From: Candidatus Gastranaerophilales bacterium
Lineage (GTDB): Bacteria > Cyanobacteriota > Vampirovibrionia > Gastranaerophilales > Gastranaerophilaceae
Length of the DNA: 64,000 nucleotides
Assembly: GCA_944323725.1 (NCBI GenBank)
Contig: CALUTP010000022.1
Coordinates: forward strand, 62,001-126,000
Direction of reading: 5' to 3'
Shown here: in pieces, positions 50,452 through 59,663 of the stretch
How positions within the stretch are numbered: the stretch's first letter is position 1
Layout of the letters: each line of letters opens with the position of its first letter
Made by a program: the position numbers and the translations under genes
Notes under the pieces: generated by a model
Database searches by the model: none
What the model was told of the DNA's origin: nothing
Seen by the model: the letters and a program-made list of their open reading frames with translations, nothing else

Positions 50452-51753
50452 ATGATTATGAACAAATACGATGTAATAATTATTGGTGGGGGGACAGCAG
50501 GTTGTGCTGCAGCTTATACAGCGGGGAAATTAGGATTAAAAACACTTTTGATAGAAAGAAAGGTGCATCTTGGTGGAACTATCACTTCTGGACTAGTAGT
50601 ACCAGCTATGAAATGCGGAAACAATCAAATTAACACAGAATTTTACATTGATTTAATTGAAGAATTGAACAAATTAGGAGGCCAAGCAACCTATCAGGAT
50701 AATCCCGGATGGTTTAACCCTGAATTAACAAAAATTGCTCTGGATAATCTAATGCTAAAAGCCAATGTAGAAGTGTTTTTTGATACCCATATACAAGATG
50801 TTTTACTTAAAAACAATAAGATTAAGAGCATTATAATCTCTAAAGAAATCTTATCAGTATATAACGATGAGATAGAAAATGCGAGAAACAAGTTATCGGT
50901 ATCTATCGGAGCGAAATATGTAATTGATGCAACAGGTGATTGCGAAATTGGAAAAATGTGTGGTTGTAATTTTCTTGAAGAAAAGGGGGAACATCAGCCA
51001 GTAAGTTTAAGGTTTATGATGGGTGGTGTTGATGTCCCAAAATTTGCAAATTGGCTAAAGCAATTTGATAAAGACAGAACTGTTACCACAGTAGAAGACA
51101 TTGATGGATTCATACATTTATCTACCGCATACACTTGGGATAAAGATAAAAAATGGGCTCTTGCACCTCTTTTCGATGATGCCGTAAAAAAAGGTATTCT
51201 AAAAGACCATGATAGGAACTATTTTCAAATATTTACAGTAGCTGGAATGCCGACTACTATTGCGTTTAACTGCCCAAGAATTGTAGATTATGCAAATAAT
51301 CTTGAAGTTAAAAATATATCTAAAGCTTTACTCTTAGCAAGAAGAATCATATACAGACTAGCTAATTTTTGCAGAATTTATTTACCAGGTTTTGGAAATA
51401 GCTATATTTCAAACATTGCAGATATGCTTGGAATAAGGGTTTCCCGCAGAATAAAGGGGAAATATATCTATACCATAGAGGATGTAAAATCAGGTAAAAA
51501 ATTTGAGCATCCAGTTGTTGTTTCAAATTATCCCATAGATATTCATTCTAAAAAACGCGGGAAATCAACACTACATAAAGTTCAAGATTATCAGCTTCCG
51601 CTGGAAAGCTTAATATCCGCTGATATAGATAATTTATTTGTAGCTGGTCGTTGTATTTCAGCTGATTTTATGTCACAGGGCGCTTTAAGAGTTCAAGCAA
51701 GCTGTTTTTCAATGGGTGAAGGACTTGCAAAATACCTTAAGACCTTATTTTAG
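50452..51753 (+). CDS. FAD-dependent oxidoreductase (PF12831-like)
   Basis: 433 aa. Rossmann motif YDVIIIGGGTAGCAAAYTAG with GLKTLLIERKVHLGGTITSGLV, YVIDATGDCEIGKMCG, and C-terminal LFVAGRCISADFMSQGALR. A GGT-type FAD-dependent reductase or dehydrogenase family member, often with glucose/methanol or heterodisulfide-type partners. Substrate unknown. ATG at 50452 or 50458 (MNKYD) both lack a clear Shine-Dalgarno. The preceding 272 bp (50180-50451) is AT-rich with nothing recognised. Its stop overlaps the convergent flavoprotein gene by 17 bp. Confidence 0.85.
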   Translation: MIMNKYDVIIIGGGTAGCAAAYTAGKLGLKTLLIERKVHLGGTITSGLVVPAMKCGNNQINTEFYIDLIEELNKLGGQATYQDNPGWFNPELTKIALDNLMLKANVEVFFDTHIQDVLLKNNKIKSIIISKEILSVYNDEIENARNKLSVSIGAKYVIDATGDCEIGKMCGCNFLEEKGEHQPVSLRFMMGGVDVPKFANWLKQFDKDRTVTTVEDIDGFIHLSTAYTWDKDKKWALAPLFDDAVKKGILKDHDRNYFQIFTVAGMPTTIAFNCPRIVDYANNLEVKNISKALLLARRIIYRLANFCRIYLPGFGNSYISNIADMLGIRVSRRIKGKYIYTIEDVKSGKKFEHPVVVSNYPIDIHSKKRGKSTLHKVQDYQLPLESLISADIDNLFVAGRCISADFMSQGALRVQASCFSMGEGLAKYLKTLF

Positions 51754-53092
51754 AAATAAGAATTTGAGCAGCATTCAGCAAAGGGTCAATAGTCGTTGAA
51801 AATGGCGGCGCATAAGTCATATCATTTTTGTAGAATTCATCAACTGTTAATTTACCAATTAAAGCTGAGGTTATAGTATTTATTCTTTTATCAACATCAC
51901 CAGAGCCAATTCCTTGAGCACCAAGCAGTAAGCCTGATTTTTTATCTGCAACTACTTTTAATGTAATATTATTTGCATCAGGCATATAACCAACTTTATC
52001 ATATTTAGTAACAGTGGCACAAACTGGAGCAAAACCTAACTCATTTGCTTTATACTCGGTAATACCGGTCATTGACATTGTAAGGCCTAAACATCTTGTA
52101 ACTGCAGAACCAAGAACACCCTCGAATAAGTCTTCAAAACCACAAGCATTAATAGCAGCACATCGGCCCTCTTTATTTGCATTAGAACCTAGTGGCACCC
52201 AAATTGGAGTATTAGTTATAAGCAGTTTTTCTTCAACACAATCACCGCAAGCATATATATCAGGAATATTAGTTTCCATTTTATTACTAACTTTTATAGC
52301 ACCAGTTGCTCCTAATTCAATACCCGCATCTTTTGCAAGATCAACATTCGGAATTACTCCAGAACAAATACAAACTATATCTGCGGGAAATTCTTTCCCA
52401 GAATCAGTTTTTACAGTTTTAACGCCATTATTATCCCCAGAAAGCTCTACAACAGTTTCAGATGTTAAAATTTCAAATTTGTTTTCAGAAATTGAAAGAA
52501 GTTGTTCTTTGATAAGAGTTGAAATTTCTTGATCAAAAAGACTCATAATATTAGGACTTCTTTCAATTAAAATCGTTCTTACGTTTTGACGAACAAATGC
52601 TTCTAGCATTTCGATGCCTATATATCCACCCCCAATAATCACTGCATTTGAGGACTTCTCTAATTGATTTCTTATTGCAATTGCATCTTCAATTTTTCTT
52701 ATAGTAAATACATTGCTTAAAGCGATATTCTTAATATTAGGGACAAAAGGCTTTGCTCCAGTTGCTATTATTAATTTGTCATAATCCTTTAAAAAAACTT
52801 TATGTTCTTTTTCAGATTCAACAAGCACCTGCTTAGCAAAAGGAATAATTTTAGTAACCTTATGCTCAAGATGAACAAATACATTATCCTTAGCAAATTC
52901 CTCTGGGGTTCTTACCAGAAGCATTCTATAGTCTTCAAAATTACCTTCAACATAATATGGAATACCACATGCAGAATAGGAAACATGAGTATCATCAGTA
53001 TATAAATCTATTTCTGCATCAGGTAAAAGTCTTCTTGCCTTTGCAGCAGCCTTAGCCCCTGCTGCAACACCACCAATAATTACAATTTTCAT
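51737..53092 (-). CDS. CoA-disulfide reductase / NADH oxidase family flavoprotein
   Basis: 451 aa. IVIIGGVAAGAKAAAKARRL (FAD), YSACGIPYYVEGN with the redox-active cysteine of the CoADR/Nox/Npsr group, NAVIIGGGYIGIEMLEAFV (NAD(P)H), VCICSGVIPNVDLAKDAG, ACGDCVEEKLLIT and PLGSNANKEGRCAAINA. The C-terminus carries the dimerisation domain (KSGLLLGAQGIGSGDVDKRI). Could reduce CoA disulfides, elemental sulfur/polysulfide, or O2 with NADH; oxygen or thiol stress in an anaerobe is the likely context. Preferred ATG at 53092. Confidence 0.9.
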   Translation of the reverse strand: MKIVIIGGVAAGAKAAAKARRLLPDAEIDLYTDDTHVSYSACGIPYYVEGNFEDYRMLLVRTPEEFAKDNVFVHLEHKVTKIIPFAKQVLVESEKEHKVFLKDYDKLIIATGAKPFVPNIKNIALSNVFTIRKIEDAIAIRNQLEKSSNAVIIGGGYIGIEMLEAFVRQNVRTILIERSPNIMSLFDQEISTLIKEQLLSISENKFEILTSETVVELSGDNNGVKTVKTDSGKEFPADIVCICSGVIPNVDLAKDAGIELGATGAIKVSNKMETNIPDIYACGDCVEEKLLITNTPIWVPLGSNANKEGRCAAINACGFEDLFEGVLGSAVTRCLGLTMSMTGITEYKANELGFAPVCATVTKYDKVGYMPDANNITLKVVADKKSGLLLGAQGIGSGDVDKRINTITSALIGKLTVDEFYKNDMTYAPPFSTTIDPLLNAAQILISKIRS

Positions 53093-53141
53093 AACATGGC
53101 TATACTATCAGATTTAAAAATTCAAAACATTCTCTTGCCGG

Positions 53142-53282
53142 CTAATTTATTCCAGAAGTAGCTAGAAAAGTTTCACGCATGAATTCACAATAACAATCAA
53201 CATCATCTTTAAATTCATCCGCTTTATTAATCAATTCCTTAAGTTCAACAATAATTCTTTCTTTTTTCAATTCTTCATACAT
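53142..53282 (-). CDS. Small acidic ORF, 46 aa
   Basis: Found by hand: MYEELKKERIIVELKELINK, then ADEFKDDVDCYCEFMRETFL and a short tail; stop TAG at 53142-53144. GGAGAG nine bases before the ATG supports translation. Amphipathic helices with a CxC pair; reminiscent in size and charge of Spo0E-like or anti-sigma-like small proteins, but no family match is claimed. It lies just upstream of the CoA-disulfide reductase gene on the same strand. Confidence 0.5.
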   Translation of the reverse strand: MYEELKKERIIVELKELINKADEFKDDVDCYCEFMRETFLATSGIN

Positions 53283-53383
53283 GATACACACTCTCCAATA
53301 AACATAAATTTATTGACGGAAAGCATGGAGTAAAACTTTAAACATTAAAAAAAACTCTTAACAAAGATTAATAATAAAAAACA

Positions 53384-54277
53384 TTAGTCAATTTCATTAT
53401 AAACAAGTTTTTTACGAAAAGCCCATTGGATAAGAGTTAATACAAGGATTATTACAAAAAGCACATAAGCAATTGCGCTTGCTTTGCCAATATTAAAATA
53501 TTCAAAAGCATTTTTATAAATTGCATATACTAAAACATTTGTACTATCTAAAGGTCCGCCTTGAGTCATCAGATAAATTAAATCAAAGATTTGAAAAGAA
53601 TTAATTGCACTAATTATAACAACAAAAAATATAGTAGGTGACAACAAAGGAATAGTAACATACCAGAAAATTTCTACAGAATTAGCACCATCAATTTTAG
53701 CGGCTTCAAACATACTTTCAGATATCGCACTAAGTGATGCTAAAAATATTATCATATTATAGCCAATAAGCTTCCAAACAGATACAATAATAAGTGCAGG
53801 CATTGCCCAATGAGGATCATACAGCCAATTAATATGCAGTTGCAAAACCTTATTTAATAACCCGATATTAGGATCAAATATCCATTCCCATACTATTCCG
53901 ATAACAATCATAGGTGTTATGAACGGTAAAAAATAAGCAGTTTTGAAAAATTCAGCTCCTCTAATTTTAGAATTTAGTATAACAGCAAGTACAAGTGGAA
54001 TAATTACACCAAATACCGAAGTTGACACCGCAAATACTATAGTATTAAAAAGAATTTTAAAAAATAATGGCTCTGTAAAAAGATTTCTATAATTATCAAG
54101 TCCGACAAACTTCATAGGATTAAGCAAATCCCATTTCATAAAACTTAATCCAAAAGAACATATGACTGGAATTATTATAAATATAAAAATTCCAATTATA
54201 GCAGGAAAAATAAAAAGAAAACCTGCATTTTTTTGATTATTTGAAATGTTTTGTAATAAATTTCTAAACATGTTCAT
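53384..54277 (-). CDS. Carbohydrate ABC transporter permease (MalF/UgpA type)
   Basis: 297 aa from ATG 54277. Six transmembrane segments; FLFIFPAIIGIFIFIIIPVI first, then LFTEPLFFKILFNTIVFAVSTSV, and the conserved EAAxxDGA loop as EAAKIDGANSVEIFWYVTIPLLSPT, which docks the ATPase. This is the MalF-like subunit; no MalG, solute-binding protein or ATPase gene adjoins it, so the other components are elsewhere or missing. The longer frame to 54343 would overlap the divergent gene at 54326 and adds a non-family N-terminus. Confidence 0.88.
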   Translation of the reverse strand: MNMFRNLLQNISNNQKNAGFLFIFPAIIGIFIFIIIPVICSFGLSFMKWDLLNPMKFVGLDNYRNLFTEPLFFKILFNTIVFAVSTSVFGVIIPLVLAVILNSKIRGAEFFKTAYFLPFITPMIVIGIVWEWIFDPNIGLLNKVLQLHINWLYDPHWAMPALIIVSVWKLIGYNMIIFLASLSAISESMFEAAKIDGANSVEIFWYVTIPLLSPTIFFVVIISAINSFQIFDLIYLMTQGGPLDSTNVLVYAIYKNAFEYFNIGKASAIAYVLFVIILVLTLIQWAFRKKLVYNEID

Positions 54278-54325
54278 GGTATGATAAAAGATATTATAGA
54301 ATAAAAAGAGGCGAGAAGGACGATT

Positions 54326-55801
54326 ATGAAAAAATATGAACACGCTTTTGGGAAAAATGATATTAGAGGTATTTACGGAGAAGATATAACTGAAGAATTA
54401 TATAAATATACAGGTAGAGGATTAGTTGAGTATTTAAAAGCTAAATCCGGATTAACCCCATCAGATATGTGGATTACTGTATGTATGGATGCTAGAACAC
54501 ATTCTCCATCATTATCAGAAGCGCTAATTGAAGGACTTACCTCAACTGGTGCTAATGTAATTAATCTAGGACTAGCACCAACACCAATAGGATATTATTC
54601 AGAAGCTGTAGGTGTTCCAAAAGACCTAACTGATGGGAATAAAATTACAGCTTCCTGCATAATAACAGCAAGTCATAATCCAAAAGAATATAATGGTATG
54701 AAAATGACATACAACCGACAAACCCTTAATGAATCCCAAATTAAAGAAGTCAAAGAATTAACTTTTAAAGAATTTAATAAACCAGAACCTCAGATTGAAT
54801 CTGGGAAAATAATTAAATACAATATTATTCCGAACTATATCAAAGATATGGAAGAAAGATTCGGACATATTGGTAAAGGTGTAAAAGTTGTAGTAGATAG
54901 CGCAAATGCTACTGGAGGTATAGTAGGGCCTGAGCTCTACAGAAAACTTGGCTGTGATGTAATAGAGTTATATTCTGAACCTGATGGAACTTTCCCTAAT
55001 CATCATCCAAATCCTAGTGTAGAAAAAACTCTTGATGTACTAAAACTTACAGTAGTAAAAGAAAATGCTGACATAGGTATAGCCTATGATGGTGATAGTG
55101 ACAGAATTGGTGTTATTGATAATAAAGGTAACTTCCTTACAGGGGACAAACTACTTTTAATTTATGCAATTGATTTAATTGATAAATACAAAAAAGAAGG
55201 TAAATGTCCTAAAGTAGTAAGTGAAGTTAAATGCTCACAAGTATTATATGATACCATTGATAATTATGGCGGTGAAGCAATAATGTGTAAAACTGGTCAT
55301 GGTTATATAAAAGAAAAAATGAAAGAAACAGGAGCTGTTCTTGCAGGAGAAATGAGCGGTCATACATTTTTTAAAGATAGGTACTACGGATTTGATGATG
55401 CCATTTATGCAGGATGCCGCATAATAGAAATTATTGCTAAACAAAAAGTAAAAAATCCTAACTTTACAATTCAAGATATGCTTGAGCCATATAATAAAGT
55501 TTCATCATCTCCAGAAGTAAGGTTCCCTTGTCCAAATGAGCTTAAAAAGCTTGTTCTTGAAAAAGTAAAGTCATTTGTTGATGAAGATAAAAGTATATTT
55601 GGCGCAACAATAAAAGATATAATTACATTAGATGGAATGAGAATAGTCTTTGATGGCGGGTTTGCTTTGATTAGACAGAGTAATACTGAACCGGTATTTA
55701 CACTAAGATTTGAAGCAAGAAATCAGACTGAATGTGATAAATTTCAAGCCTGCATGATAAATCTTTTGGAAATGGCACTAGAAGAAATAAAAGTTAAATA
55801 A
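54326..55801 (+). CDS. Phosphomannomutase/phosphoglucomutase
   Basis: 491 aa, four-domain alpha-D-phosphohexomutase. FGKNDIRGIYGEDITEEL (domain 1), CIITASHNPKEYNGMK with the phosphoserine Ser, GIAYDGDSDRIGVIDNKG (metal DGDxDR), GEMSGHTFFKDRYYGFDDA (sugar-binding GEMSGH), and C-terminal RQSNTEPVFTLRFEA (phosphate-binding). Interconverts hexose-6-P and hexose-1-P for glycan and glycogen routes, consistent with the glucan-phosphorylase homologue and WecB in this window. GAGAAGGACG before the ATG is the ribosome-binding site. Confidence 0.95.
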   Translation: MKKYEHAFGKNDIRGIYGEDITEELYKYTGRGLVEYLKAKSGLTPSDMWITVCMDARTHSPSLSEALIEGLTSTGANVINLGLAPTPIGYYSEAVGVPKDLTDGNKITASCIITASHNPKEYNGMKMTYNRQTLNESQIKEVKELTFKEFNKPEPQIESGKIIKYNIIPNYIKDMEERFGHIGKGVKVVVDSANATGGIVGPELYRKLGCDVIELYSEPDGTFPNHHPNPSVEKTLDVLKLTVVKENADIGIAYDGDSDRIGVIDNKGNFLTGDKLLLIYAIDLIDKYKKEGKCPKVVSEVKCSQVLYDTIDNYGGEAIMCKTGHGYIKEKMKETGAVLAGEMSGHTFFKDRYYGFDDAIYAGCRIIEIIAKQKVKNPNFTIQDMLEPYNKVSSSPEVRFPCPNELKKLVLEKVKSFVDEDKSIFGATIKDIITLDGMRIVFDGGFALIRQSNTEPVFTLRFEARNQTECDKFQACMINLLEMALEEIKVK

Positions 55802-55825
55802 CTAATAATTAAATGAATATCTAAG

Positions 55826-55869
55826 AAAAATCCGCTTGTTTTATTGCATGGTATAAGACAGCGGTTTTT
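55826..55869 (+). terminator. Intrinsic terminator after the phosphohexomutase gene
   Basis: AAAAATCCGCTTGTTTTAT and ATAAGACAGCGGTTTTT pair with one bulge and a mismatch, followed by a short T-run. Confidence 0.8.
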
Positions 55870-55961
55870 CTTATAATATATTATAGTTAAGTAAAATTAA
55901 GCTTCCTCTTGATTTAAAAATACTTTTATTATAAATTTAATATGTCAGAAAAGTTTAACCT

Positions 55962-56008
55962 GAATACGAATTCCATGTAGCTTTAATTAGCTTTATTTTG
56001 GCGTATTC
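55962..56008 (+). promoter_or_regulatory. Hairpin in the leader of the rpsE-rpmD-rplO-secY operon
   Basis: GAATACG (55962-55968) pairs with CGTATTC (56002-56008); AGCT/AGCT inside can extend the stem. It lies 47-93 nt before the rpsE ATG. Position suits a regulatory mRNA hairpin; no family recognised. Confidence 0.4.
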
Positions 56009-56054
56009 AATTCATATAGAAATTATTACAACTAATTTATGAAAGGTAAAATCA

Positions 56055-56693
56055 ATGGATTTAGAAAACAAAGAAGAAATTACAGTTGAAGAAGTAACAG
56101 CAGATGTATCAGAAGCTACTGCTGAAACTCCTGCTGAAACTGAAGAAAAACCTGCTAAAGGTAAAAAAGGTCGTGGTAGAAAACAGAAAATTGAAACATC
56201 TGAAGAAAAACCACAAAGTGAATGGACAGAAAGAGTTGTTCAAATCAGCCGCGTTACAAAAGTTGTAAAAGGTGGTAAAAAATTAAGCTTCAGGGCAATT
56301 GTCATTGTTGGAAACCAAAAAGGACAAGTAGGTGTTGGCTGTGCTAAGGCTTCAGAAGTTATCATTGCTATACAAAAAGCTATTGCTGACGGTAGAAAAA
56401 ATCTTATCACAGTTCCTATTTTCAAAACTACAATCCCTCATCCTATTACAGGTAAATCAGGTGCTGGTGCTGTAATGTTAAGACCAGCTTCAGAAGGTAC
56501 AGGTATCATTGCAGGTGGAGCTGTTCGTTCAGTACTTGAGCTTGCTGGTATTGGTAATATTTTATCAAAATCATTAGGTTCAAAATCACCACTTAATGCA
56601 GCTAATGCGACTATGGATGCTTTAAAAAGATTAACTCCATTTACAGAAGTAGCGAAAAGACGCGGTCTTACAATGGCAGAACTTTTAAATTAG
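56055..56693 (+). CDS. rpsE: 30S ribosomal protein S5
   Basis: 212 aa. About 55 N-terminal residues are an acidic/Ala-Lys extension ([20 protein letters not shown]...[10 protein letters not shown]) not present in standard S5. The core follows: [58 protein letters not shown] and [21 protein letters not shown]5 lies at the mRNA entry site of the 30S subunit. Heads an rpsE-rpmD-rplO-secY cluster; rplF and rplR, which normally precede, are missing. AAAGGTAAA before ATG. Confidence 0.96.
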   Translation: MDLENKEEITVEEVTADVSEATAETPAETEEKPAKGKKGRGRKQKIETSEEKPQSEWTERVVQISRVTKVVKGGKKLSFRAIVIVGNQKGQVGVGCAKASEVIIAIQKAIADGRKNLITVPIFKTTIPHPITGKSGAGAVMLRPASEGTGIIAGGAVRSVLELAGIGNILSKSLGSKSPLNAANATMDALKRLTPFTEVAKRRGLTMAELLN

Positions 56694-56749
56694 TCACTGC
56701 TCTAATTGTTTTTAGAATTTGAATTACAATAATAAAAAGGAAAAATATT

Positions 56750-56935
56750 ATGGCACAAAATAAACAAATTAAAATAAAACTAGTAAGAGGTTTAATCGGT
56801 GCTTCTGAGACTCAAAAAAGAGTTGTAAGAGGCTTAGGTCTTACTAAAAAAGATCAAGTTGTTGAACATTTCAACACACCTACTATCATGGGTATGGTTA
56901 ATAAAGTATCACACCTTGTAGAAGTAGCAGAATAA
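56750..56935 (+). CDS. rpmD: 50S ribosomal protein L30
   Basis: 61 aa. KQIKIKLVRGLIGASETQKR, VRGLGLTKKDQVVEHFNTPT, and MGMVNKVSHLVEVAE, all standard L30. Located between rpsE and rplO as in most bacteria; L30 is, to my knowledge, missing in oxygenic cyanobacteria, so its presence helps to place the organism outside that clade. Confidence 0.95.
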   Translation: MAQNKQIKIKLVRGLIGASETQKRVVRGLGLTKKDQVVEHFNTPTIMGMVNKVSHLVEVAE

Positions 56936-56960
56936 TTTATCAAAAGAAAGAGGAAATAAA

Positions 56961-57413
56961 ATGGCAAATACAATAACATTAGAAGATTTAAGACCTGCTG
57001 AAGGTTCTACTCATAAATCTAAACGTGTAGGCAGAGGCCGTTCATCTGGTCATGGTAAAACTTCTTGTCGCGGTCACAATGGTGAAGGTCAACGTTCAGG
57101 AAGCGCAGCTAAAAGAGGTTTTGAAGGCGGTCAGATGCCAGCATATAGAAGATTACCTAAATTAAAAGGTTTCCAAATCATTAATAAACTTAACTATGCT
57201 GAAATAACAGTTACTAAATTAGAAAGATTAGGTATGAAAGATGTTTGTCTAGCATGCTTAAAAGAAGCTAAAAAAGTTCATCCAACTTGTGATGGCTTAA
57301 GAATTATTGGTAATGGTGATATTAAAACTGCAGTAAATGTTAAAGCTAACTACGTAACACCGTCAGCTAAAGCTAAAATTGAAGCTGCAGGCGGAAAGGT
57401 TGAGTTAGTATAA
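56961..57413 (+). CDS. rplO: 50S ribosomal protein L15
   Basis: 150 aa. LEDLRPAEGSTHKSKRVGRG, GRSSGHGKTSCRGHNGEGQR, SAAKRGFEGGQMPAYRRLPK and C-terminal PSAKAKIEAAGGKVELV, all family hallmarks. Its stop TAA shares bases with the secY ATG (57413), indicating coupling. Good Shine-Dalgarno AAAGAGG. Confidence 0.96.
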   Translation: MANTITLEDLRPAEGSTHKSKRVGRGRSSGHGKTSCRGHNGEGQRSGSAAKRGFEGGQMPAYRRLPKLKGFQIINKLNYAEITVTKLERLGMKDVCLACLKEAKKVHPTCDGLRIIGNGDIKTAVNVKANYVTPSAKAKIEAAGGKVELV

Positions 57414-58750
57414 TGGCACAAGGAATGAGAATGCCTTCTACCGATGATTTGATGTCAATGTGGCATGCTTCCGGTTTAAAGCAAAAAATCATATTTACTT
57501 TTATAATGATTGCAGCATTCAGATTTGGAGCTCAATTACCTTTATATGGTATAAACAATTCTGTGTTCAGCAACATTGCTCAAGGTAATAACATAATTGG
57601 ATTTTTAGATTTATTTTCAGGCGGTGCACTTGGTAATGTATCTATATTTGCACTAGGTATAGGACCATTCATTACATCTTCAATCATAGTCCAGCTTATT
57701 TCTGTTGTAATTCCTTCATTAGAAAAATTACAAAAAGAAGAAGGTGAAGCAGGCAGAAGAAAATTATCACAGTACACACGTATATTTACTGTGGTTCTTG
57801 CAATATTCCAGTCATTGATATTCATGATGTTTATGCACCACTTACCTGGTGCTATCCAACCAAACGTGAATCATTTAATGTTCTACGTAAGTTCAATTAC
57901 AGTACTTACTGCCGGAGCAATGCTTGTTATGTGGATTTCAGAACTTATAACTGAAAAAGGTATAGGAAATGGGGGTTCTTTAATCATTTTTATAGGTATT
58001 CTGTCAGGGATTCCGGTATATGCTTCTAGAACAGCTCAAATGGTATCTCATAGCACGCAATTACAATTAGGACTTTTAGCACTTCTTGCTATTTTCTTTT
58101 TAACAATGGTATTCATTGTTATAATGCAAGAAGCGGTTAGGAAAGTAATTATTGTTAATCCAAAACGTCAGGTGGGAAATAAAGTTTATGGTGGAATGAA
58201 TTCATATATTCCATTCAAACTTAATCCAGGTGGTGTAATGCCAATAATCTTTGCAGTAGCTATTTTATTGTTTCCATCAACCGTATTAAGCCTTGTGGGA
58301 CAAGCTAATTTTAAATCAGTTGCTGCAAAAGATGCTGTAATGAATCTTGCTCATTGGTTAAGTCCAGATGGCATTGTTTACTATATTATGTATTTCTTAC
58401 TAATTGTTGCATTGACTTTCTTTTATGCATCAATTATGCCAAATATGCAGCCAAAAGACATTGCGACAAACCTTAAGAAATATGGCTCTTCAATTCCAGG
58501 AATTAAGCCGGGTAAACCAACCGCTGATGCATTGGATAAGATATTAACTAAAACAACATTTATCGGAGCTATGGGACTTGGTATCATTGCGCTTGTACCA
58601 TCTTTTGCAAGTTATCTAACTAATATTAAAACTTTGCAAGGTATTGGAGCTACATCATTAATAATCATGGTCGGTGTTGCTCTTGATTTGATAAATCAAG
58701 TAAGAACCCATCTTTTAGCAAGAAACTATGAATCTTTCTTAAAAGAATAA
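57413..58750 (+). CDS. secY: Preprotein translocase subunit SecY
   Basis: 445 aa, ten transmembrane helices. LKQKIIFTFIMIAAFRFGAQ (TM1), GALGNVSIFALGIGPFITSS (plug region), LITEKGIGNGGSLIIFIGIL, QEAVRKVIIVNPKRQVGNK, SYIPFKLNPGGVMPIIFAVA (cytoplasmic loop and TM7) and C-terminal LDLINQVRTHLLARNYESFL. Core channel for Sec-dependent export and membrane insertion, working with the SRP RNA at 27871. Last gene of this ribosomal cluster; adk, map and infA do not follow. Confidence 0.97.
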   Translation: MAQGMRMPSTDDLMSMWHASGLKQKIIFTFIMIAAFRFGAQLPLYGINNSVFSNIAQGNNIIGFLDLFSGGALGNVSIFALGIGPFITSSIIVQLISVVIPSLEKLQKEEGEAGRRKLSQYTRIFTVVLAIFQSLIFMMFMHHLPGAIQPNVNHLMFYVSSITVLTAGAMLVMWISELITEKGIGNGGSLIIFIGILSGIPVYASRTAQMVSHSTQLQLGLLALLAIFFLTMVFIVIMQEAVRKVIIVNPKRQVGNKVYGGMNSYIPFKLNPGGVMPIIFAVAILLFPSTVLSLVGQANFKSVAAKDAVMNLAHWLSPDGIVYYIMYFLLIVALTFFYASIMPNMQPKDIATNLKKYGSSIPGIKPGKPTADALDKILTKTTFIGAMGLGIIALVPSFASYLTNIKTLQGIGATSLIIMVGVALDLINQVRTHLLARNYESFLKE

Positions 58751-58776
58751 CCATAAATTTATTAATAAACGACATT

Positions 58777-58808
58777 AAAAAGCGGTCTTATAAATAAGAT
58801 CGCTTTTT
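58777..58808 (+). terminator. Intrinsic terminator after secY
   Basis: AAAAAGCGGTCTTA/TAAGATCGCTTTTT (one G-T pair), loop TAAA, followed by a T-run. Confidence 0.9.
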
Positions 58809-58885
58809 AACTATTATTGAATTTAATAGATTTTTATTTAACTTTAAAATTGTAATCCTTTTGGATAAAAATTTATAAACAAAAA

Positions 58886-58998
58886 TTACATATTTATGGC
58901 AATGAATTAGAAGAATTAAGGGATTAGTATTATTATGTAAATCCTCAACTCTTCTGATTGCTCAGTATTTGCCCCGCCGGTTTTGGACGGGGCTTTTC
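58886..58998 (+). ncRNA. Candidate small RNA or leader with two hairpins
   Basis: This stretch between secY and the PilZ gene (58751-59070, 320 bp) contains no ORF. A promoter-like pair, TTGTAA (58850) and TATAAA (58874), 18 bases apart, would start RNA near 58886. A long imperfect hairpin follows (AGAAGA 58909 with TCTTCT 58950; GGGATT 58920 with AATCCT 58940) and then a G+C-rich terminator hairpin GCCCCG...CGGGGC (58971-58993) with TTTTCTTT. The layout matches a ~110-nt independently terminated RNA; alternatively it is an attenuator for the PilZ gene. Confidence 0.4.
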
Positions 58999-59070
58999 TT
59001 TGTTAAATGTTTGCAATATTACATTAAATATAATATAATTGAACTATAAATATATTAGAAAGGGTTTAAA

Positions 59071-59661
59071 ATGAGAGAATTACTGGAAAAAGGTCAAAGA
59101 GTTATAATGGTTCCTGCAGATTTTAAATTTGCTAACAAAGGTACAATTACGGATGTAACCCCTCAAGGTTTCAGTTTAGAATTAGACTATAATCCCGATG
59201 GAATTTTAAAAAGTAATTATTGTGAATTTTACTTAGAAACAAAAAATGGAACTCTTTACTTTGATTCCTATGCCAAATCAATTGAAGGTAATACTCTTTT
59301 AATTGCAAACCCTGCAAAACATAAATTTTTACAAAGAAGACGTTTTACTCGTATAAAATTTATAAAAGATATTGATTTATTTACTGATAGCGTAAATCAC
59401 AAAATTTCTACTCTTGATATTTCTGCAGGCGGTATGAAATTTAGGACTGCCGAAAATGTAAATATTGAGTCTGAATATAAAGTTACCTTACCTCTTTCAG
59501 AAGAAATGCATGTAACCTGCAAATACATTCCAATAAGAATTGAAAAAGGTGATGACAATAAATACACACATTCTGGACGTTTTGCATTTTTTGATAATAA
59601 AGACAAAATGACATTGATTCAGTATTGCGCAAAAAGAAGCATAGAAATAAAAAATAAATAA
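59071..59661 (+). CDS. PilZ domain c-di-GMP receptor (YcgR-like)
   Basis: 196 aa. N-terminal flagellar-brake-type domain (LEKGQRVIMVPADFKFANKG) followed by a PilZ domain: QRRRFTRIKFIKDIDLF carries the RxxxR c-di-GMP motif and STLDISAGGMKF the DxSxGG motif. YcgR-type proteins sense cyclic di-GMP and alter motility or envelope functions. No GGDEF or EAL protein is in the window. AAAGGG precedes the ATG. Separated by 2 bp from the following gene, so in one transcript with it. Confidence 0.9.
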   Translation: MRELLEKGQRVIMVPADFKFANKGTITDVTPQGFSLELDYNPDGILKSNYCEFYLETKNGTLYFDSYAKSIEGNTLLIANPAKHKFLQRRRFTRIKFIKDIDLFTDSVNHKISTLDISAGGMKFRTAENVNIESEYKVTLPLSEEMHVTCKYIPIRIEKGDDNKYTHSGRFAFFDNKDKMTLIQYCAKRSIEIKNK

Positions 59662-59663
59662 CC

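Noticed and set aside
53384-54343. Longer start of the ABC permease at 54343
   Set aside because: It would overlap the divergent phosphohexomutase start and adds residues that do not fit MalF-like proteins.
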